A stretch of DNA of 64,000 bases from the NCBI GenBank assembly GCA_963737545.1, contig CAVTTH010000003.1, forward strand, positions 1,488,001-1,552,000. Direction: 5' to 3'. Under the pieces are notes generated by a model. It had not been told where the DNA came from. It searched no databases and was given only the letters and a program-made list of their open reading frames with translations. Source of the DNA: CAVTTH01 sp963737545. Its GTDB lineage: Bacteria > Verrucomicrobiota > Verrucomicrobiia > Chthoniobacterales > UBA10450. A program made the translations under genes and the position numbers. Shown here in pieces: positions 60,319 through 64,000 of this stretch. Within the stretch, counting starts at the first letter, position 1; each line of letters begins with the position of its first letter.

Positions 60319-60599
60319 ACGAGCCCTACGACTTAATCCAGACCGTGCAGCTGACTGAGAAAGCTTCTCTCTTGAGCGAGAAGCTGAACAAGTACGTTTT
60401 CCGTGTTAATCCGCGGGCGAACAAGTTGCAGATCAAGCACGCGGTTGAGTTTCTTTTCAAGAAGAAGGTTGTCGACGTGAACACGTGCAATTACGCCGGA
60501 AAGAAGAAACGCGAACGCACCGCTAATTTTGGGCGCAAGGCGCATTGGAAAAAGGCGATCGTAACCCTGAAGGAAGGCGAGAAAATCGAACTCGTCTAA
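60315..60599 (+). CDS. rplW: 50S ribosomal protein L23
   Basis: 94 residues with LTEKASLLSEKLNKYVFRV and IKHAVEFLFKKKVVDVNT. It lines the tunnel exit and docks trigger factor and SRP. The ATG overlaps the rplD stop (60315-60318). Confidence 0.96.
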   Translation: MNEPYDLIQTVQLTEKASLLSEKLNKYVFRVNPRANKLQIKHAVEFLFKKKVVDVNTCNYAGKKKRERTANFGRKAHWKKAIVTLKEGEKIELV

Positions 60600-60605
60600 C
60601 TCGTT

Positions 60606-61448
60606 ATGGCTCTGCGCAATTTCCGTCCACTCACCCCGACGCTGCGTTTCAGTTCGCTCCCGACTTTTCAGGAGTTGACCAAGTCGAAGCCGGCCAAGAA
60701 TCTGCTCGAGCCGAAGAGACGTTCCGGTGGCCGAAACAACAAGGGCCGGCTGACATCGCGTCACATCGGTGGCGGCCACAAACAGAAATATCGCAAGATC
60801 GATTTCAAACGGCGTAAGCGTGACATTGCCGCAGAAGTGACCGCAATTCAGTACGATCCGAATCGTTCCGCTCGCATTGCTCTGATTAAGTACACGGACG
60901 GCGAACTCAGCTACATCCTTGCACCGGATGGCCTGGTTGTAGGCGCAAAGGTGAGCGCGGGCGAGAACGTTGCGCCCGATCTGGGCAACGCACTTCCCCT
61001 CCGCGCGATTCCGTTAGGCGCGAACATTCACAATATCGAACTGGTCCCGGGTCGCGGTGGTCAGATTGCGCGCAGTGCCGGGCAGCAGGCAACGTTGAAC
61101 AACCGCGAAGGCGGTTACGCGCTGGTGAAAATGCCGTCCGGCGAAATTCGCCGCATTCACGAGGACGCCTATGCGACCATCGGCCAGGTCGGGAACGTTG
61201 ATCACATGAACGTTTCCAGCGGCAAAGCCGGCCGAACGCGATGGCTGGGGCGACGGCCGCATGTGCGTGGCATGGTGATGAACCCGATCGATCATCCGAT
61301 GGGTGGCGGCCAGGGAAAATCGAAGGGCGGCGGAGGGCGGCATCACCCGGTCAGCCCGTGGGGGCAACTCGCGAAAGGTTTCAAAACGCGCGCGAAACAC
61401 AAAGGAAGTGACCGCTTCATCATGGAACGGCGGCGCAAGAAAAAGTAA
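60606..61448 (+). CDS. rplB: 50S ribosomal protein L2
   Basis: 280 residues, normal length. It shows RSGGRNNKGRLTSRHIGGGH, the peptidyl-transferase-region His in GGGQGKSKGGGGRHHPVSPW, and KTRAKHKGSDRFIMERRRKK at the end. It is 6 bp after rplW. Confidence 0.97.
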   Translation: MALRNFRPLTPTLRFSSLPTFQELTKSKPAKNLLEPKRRSGGRNNKGRLTSRHIGGGHKQKYRKIDFKRRKRDIAAEVTAIQYDPNRSARIALIKYTDGELSYILAPDGLVVGAKVSAGENVAPDLGNALPLRAIPLGANIHNIELVPGRGGQIARSAGQQATLNNREGGYALVKMPSGEIRRIHEDAYATIGQVGNVDHMNVSSGKAGRTRWLGRRPHVRGMVMNPIDHPMGGGQGKSKGGGGRHHPVSPWGQLAKGFKTRAKHKGSDRFIMERRRKKK

Positions 61449-61457
61449 TTTAGTCTT

Positions 61458-61736
61458 ATGGCGAGATCGTTAAAAAAAGGACCCTTTGTCGAACCGTATC
61501 TTCTGGAGAAGATCGACAAGATGAACGCCTCGGGAGTGAAGAAGCCGATGAAAACCTGGTCGCGCCGATCGATGGTGACGCCGGATTTTGTCGGCCACAC
61601 CTTTCTGGTCCACAACGGCAAGACTTTTCAGTCGGTTTTTGTGACCGAGAACATGGTTGGTCACAAGCTGGGTGAATTTTCGCCAACGCGCGTGTTTAAG
61701 AAACATGGGTCGCACACCGCGAAGGTGACGAAATAA
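61458..61736 (+). CDS. rpsS: 30S ribosomal protein S19
   Basis: 92 residues with RSLKKGPFVEPYLLEKI, KTWSRRSMVTPDFVGHTF and KLGEFSPTRVFKKHG. It binds the 30S head with S13. In nearly all bacteria rplV follows directly; here another gene intervenes. Confidence 0.96.
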   Translation: MARSLKKGPFVEPYLLEKIDKMNASGVKKPMKTWSRRSMVTPDFVGHTFLVHNGKTFQSVFVTENMVGHKLGEFSPTRVFKKHGSHTAKVTK

Positions 61737-61743
61737 ATGATTT

Positions 61744-61833
61744 CAGATTGAAGATTCCAAATTTCAGATTGGCAGAGTTTGTGGCCGTGGCGCGGCGACA
61801 ATCTGCAATCTGCAATTTGCAATTTGCAATAGG
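61744..61833. repeat. Two-armed 7-bp repeat array at the start of the inserted gene
   Basis: The first arm (61744-61771) reads CAGATTG, AAGATTC, CAAATTT, CAGATTG. The second arm (61799-61833) reads CAATCTG, CAATCTG, CAATTTG, CAATTTG, CAATAGG. The two units are inverse complements, so the region between rpsS and the coiled-coil gene can fold back on itself. Confidence 0.85.
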
Positions 61834-62599
61834 GTTGTGCTTGATGGCTGCTCCGGCGGCACGGGCACAGGGGAATAGTTCTTTGTCAGAATCCAAAATT
61901 GAAAACGCGGAAGCAAAAGTGACCGCTGCCACGCTCCTCTCGCAAAACGCGGAGTTGCAGAAGCAGCTGTCGCTCGAGCAGGAATCGGTGGCGACGTTGA
62001 CCGAAAGCCTGGCGGAGTCGAATGCTGAAGCGGAGTTATTCCGCCGGAAGTTTTCCGATTTGCAGCTGCGGATGGAAGCGCTCGGGCTGGAATCGGCGAA
62101 CAAGGATCGCGCGAAACTTGAGCAGAGACTTCTGGCCGCGGTGAGCGATCTTCAGTTGCAGCAGAAAGAGCGGGAACAATATCGCGACCAGATGCTGCGG
62201 TTGACGGAAGCGTTGCTCCAGTTTCTGCAAACCTCGCAGGGCGGTGACGGGAAGGCCCGGATGGAACTGGAGGCGCAATTGCGCGGCACGAATGCGTTGC
62301 TCGGAAAGACCGAGAAGGGAACGCAATCGGCCCAACCGACTTTGATGGACGGCCGGGTGATCAGCGTGAAGGAAGAATGGTCGCTGGTGGTCGGAAACTT
62401 CGGCGAGAAGCAGGGCGTGAAGCTGGGTATGCCGTTGCGAGTGGTGCGTGGCGACCGCTCGATTGCGACACTGCGAGTGGTGGACGTGCGCCAGAAAATT
62501 TGCGGCGCGGTGATTCAAGAATTGGGTTCGAAGAAGGACAAAATAACAGTGGGTGACATCCTCCAGGTGGATGCCCGGCAGAGTGTGAGTTCAAAATAA
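61748..62599 (+). CDS. Exported coiled-coil protein inserted between rpsS and rplV
   Basis: Up to 283 residues from TTG 61748; GTG at 61781 or 61787, or ATG 61844, are alternatives, none with a clear ribosome-binding site. A signal peptide appears to end at PAARAQG (~residues 36-42); its hydrophobic core is partly encoded by the 7-bp repeats. Residues ~45-190 are a long coiled coil (ESKIENAEAKVTAATLLSQN; LQKQLSLEQESVATL). Residues ~205-280 form a small beta domain (DGRVISVKEEWSLVVGNFGE, GMPLRVVRGD, GDILQVDAR) resembling FlgT-C-like folds. Function unknown; probably periplasmic. The stop is 1 bp before the rplV ATG. Confidence 0.65.
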   Translation: MKIPNFRLAEFVAVARRQSAICNLQFAIGLCLMAAPAARAQGNSSLSESKIENAEAKVTAATLLSQNAELQKQLSLEQESVATLTESLAESNAEAELFRRKFSDLQLRMEALGLESANKDRAKLEQRLLAAVSDLQLQQKEREQYRDQMLRLTEALLQFLQTSQGGDGKARMELEAQLRGTNALLGKTEKGTQSAQPTLMDGRVISVKEEWSLVVGNFGEKQGVKLGMPLRVVRGDRSIATLRVVDVRQKICGAVIQELGSKKDKITVGDILQVDARQSVSSK

Positions 62600-62600
62600 A

Positions 62601-63071
62601 ATGGAAGTTCGATCGACATATAGGTACGCGAAGATTTCGCCGTTTAAGGCGCGCGAAGTCACCCGCGCAATTCAGGGCCTGCCGGTTTCGGCAGCGCTCG
62701 ATCTCGTCGCGTTCAGCCCGAAAAAGGCCGCGTCCCTGATCAATAAGACGTTGAAAAGCGCAGTCGCGAACGCAGAGAACAATGCGAATCTGCGCGTTGA
62801 TGGTCTGGTCGTGAAGGAGGCGATCGTAGGCGAAGGCCCGACGATCAAGCGCATGATGACGCGCGCCCGCGGAAGCGGCAGCCAGATTCTCAAACGCACG
62901 AGCCATATTCGCATCATCCTGACTGACGAGATCGAAATCAAAACGCGAGAAAAGCGAAAATCGCAGAAGAAACAAAAAGGAAAAACGGCGGGCGGAAAAG
63001 CGAGGGCAAAAAAAGCGACGCCCGAAGCGGCGCCCGCTGCTGATGAGCAACCGACCGAAGCGAAAGACTAA
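62601..63071 (+). CDS. rplV: 50S ribosomal protein L22
   Basis: 156 residues; the core (~1-112) has ISPFKAREVTRAIQGLPV and the tunnel beta-hairpin region GPTIKRMMTRARGSGSQILK. The usual length is ~110; the last ~45 residues are a Lys/Ala/Glu-rich extension (KKQKGKTAGGKARAKKATPE). It follows the coiled-coil gene by one base and rpsC starts 2 bp later. Confidence 0.96.
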   Translation: MEVRSTYRYAKISPFKAREVTRAIQGLPVSAALDLVAFSPKKAASLINKTLKSAVANAENNANLRVDGLVVKEAIVGEGPTIKRMMTRARGSGSQILKRTSHIRIILTDEIEIKTREKRKSQKKQKGKTAGGKARAKKATPEAAPAADEQPTEAKD

Positions 63072-63073
63072 TT

Positions 63074-63751
63074 ATGGGACAGAAAGTTAATCCAATTGGA
63101 TTTCGTTTGGGCGTCAATCGCGATTGGCGCTCACGTTGGTATGCCTCGCCGCAGGAGATGCCGGCGTTTCTGCATAACGACATCAAGATTCGCGATTACG
63201 TGAAAAAGAAGCTGCTCTTCGCCGCAGTTTCGAAAATCATTATCGAGCGGGCCTGGAATAGCATTCGGGTCACGATTCACACGGCTAGACCCGGCATCGT
63301 GATCGGACGCAAAGGCGCTGAGATCGAGAAGATGACCGAAGAAATCTCGAAGATGGCACAGGGCAAACAGATCAAGATCGACATTCAGGAAATCAAAACA
63401 CCCGAGCTTGACGCGCAGCTCATTGCCGAAAACGTGGCATTGCAAATTGAGCGCCGTATCGCCTATCGCCGGGCGATGAAAAAAGCGGTGCAGATCGCGA
63501 TGGATTTTGGCGCGCAGGGGATTCGGTTGCGCAGCTCCGGCCGGTTGAATGGCGCGGAAATTTCGCGTTCGGAATGGTATCGCGAAGGAAAGGTCCCCCT
63601 TCACACTTTGCGGCAGGCGATCGATTACGGCTTCGCCGAAGCCAATACAGTTTATGGGAAGATCGGCGTGAAATGCTGGCTTTGTAAGAAGGATGAACCG
63701 GTCGCCGAAGCGCCAGCCACTCTGCCGCCGCCGGTTCCGGCCGAAGTTTAG
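63074..63751 (+). CDS. rpsC: 30S ribosomal protein S3
   Basis: 225 residues. It starts MGQKVNPIGFRLGVNRDW and has the KH domain GIVIGRKGAEIEKMTEEI and GIRLRSSGRLNGAEISRSEW. It forms part of the mRNA entry. A short Pro/Ala-rich C-terminal tail (APATLPPPVPAEV) is present. Confidence 0.97.
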   Translation: MGQKVNPIGFRLGVNRDWRSRWYASPQEMPAFLHNDIKIRDYVKKKLLFAAVSKIIIERAWNSIRVTIHTARPGIVIGRKGAEIEKMTEEISKMAQGKQIKIDIQEIKTPELDAQLIAENVALQIERRIAYRRAMKKAVQIAMDFGAQGIRLRSSGRLNGAEISRSEWYREGKVPLHTLRQAIDYGFAEANTVYGKIGVKCWLCKKDEPVAEAPATLPPPVPAEV

Positions 63752-63775
63752 AACGCCAGACGAAGGAATTTTGTT

Positions 63776-64000
63776 ATGCCATTGATGCCCAAACGCGTGA
63801 AGTATCGCAAGACCCAGCGGGGCAGCCGCAAGGGGACGGCGTCGCGCAATCTGCGGATCGACTTTGGAGAGTTCGGGCTGCAAACGCTCGAGCGCGCCTG
63901 GATTACCAATATTCAAATCGAAGCGGCGCGTGTCGCCCTCACTCGCAACATGAAGCGCAAAGGCAAACTTTGGATCCGCATTTTCCCGGACAAATCGGTA
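63776..64000 (+). CDS. rplP: 50S ribosomal protein L16 (3' truncated by the window)
   Basis: The first 75 residues are present (MPLMPKRVKYRKTQRGSRKG), with the L16 pattern FGLQTLERAWITNIQIEAAR and KGKLWIRIFPDKSV. A good AAGGA ribosome-binding sequence stands about 9 bases before the ATG. The gene continues beyond base 64000. Confidence 0.95.
   Translation, partial: MPLMPKRVKYRKTQRGSRKGTASRNLRIDFGEFGLQTLERAWITNIQIEAARVALTRNMKRKGKLWIRIFPDKSV

Noticed and set aside
1..64000. CRISPR arrays, tRNA or rRNA genes
   Set aside because: No regularly spaced repeat with unique spacers, and no cloverleaf-like sequence with a GTTCRANNC T-loop, was noticed in the gene-free gaps; reading by eye could miss a tRNA.

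Overview
The window is a gene-dense bacterial chromosome segment of moderately high GC, carrying about 55 recognisable genes. It most resembles a soil or freshwater verrucomicrobiote of the Chthoniobacterales/Spartobacteria type. That placement is inferred from gene neighbourhoods (a fused SecDF next to tgt and yajC, fused CobA-HemD, an S10 operon lacking tuf) and from the many dispersed short repeats. No rRNA gene or other decisive taxonomic marker is present. No tRNA or CRISPR array was seen.

Layout. 1-5.9 kb: the 3' part of a lipase-maturation-factor-like membrane protein, then an alpha/beta hydrolase and an Aas-like acyltransferase/acyl-ACP synthetase divergent from a Spinster-type MFS transporter, a likely lysophospholipid-recycling module. 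6-19.4 kb: recQ, a TMTC-like TPR membrane protein, an L,D-transpeptidase, a small basic AP2-like protein, an RsmA-NUDIX fusion, a DUF697 protein with a degenerate P-loop, transketolase, dnaB, rplI and cfa. 19.4-24.9 kb: an Fe-S assembly group (sufT, a NifU/IscU-like scaffold, a ScdA-like/rhodanese protein) followed by an E1alpha-E1beta-E2 2-oxoacid dehydrogenase operon. 25-36.6 kb: smc, an APC permease, an M20 dipeptidase, an NlpC/P60 protein, queF-queC with a small membrane gene, a secreted protein, a DUF6572 protein and apt. 36.8-39 kb: an IS110-family transposase with structured flanks, and an NTF2-like protein. 39-44.5 kb: a methyltransferase-like protein and a tightly overlapped haem operon (hemX/ccsA, hemA, hemC, cobA-hemD). 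44.5-48.6 kb: a GrpE-like protein, a lidless Hsp70 and a frameshifted J-like/TerB-like/FGE-sulfatase gene. 48.6-55.3 kb: rpsU, secDF, yajC, tgt, DUF2071, a TIGR01777 epimerase and a GbsR-type regulator with a palindromic operator. 55.5-64 kb: the str and S10 ribosomal operons (rpsL to rplP), with a gene for an exported coiled-coil protein between rpsS and rplV.

How the genes work together. queC, queF and tgt make and install the queuosine precursor. hemA, hemC and cobA-hemD take glutamyl-tRNA to uroporphyrinogen III and towards sirohaem, beside a CcsA/HemX-type protein. tgt-yajC-secDF keeps a conserved bacterial order. The GrpE/Hsp70/J-like cluster looks like a self-contained, specialised chaperone system.

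The most unusual signals are sequence-scale. (1) The 9-mer GCCTAACGA is strongly over-represented: 11 perfect copies on both strands, mostly inside genes. (2) There are two-armed arrays of 7-bp repeats, some within coding sequence. (3) A family of inverted elements ending in GGGATGAC or AGGATGAC sits in most larger intergenic gaps, and a related short piece lies in frame in smc.
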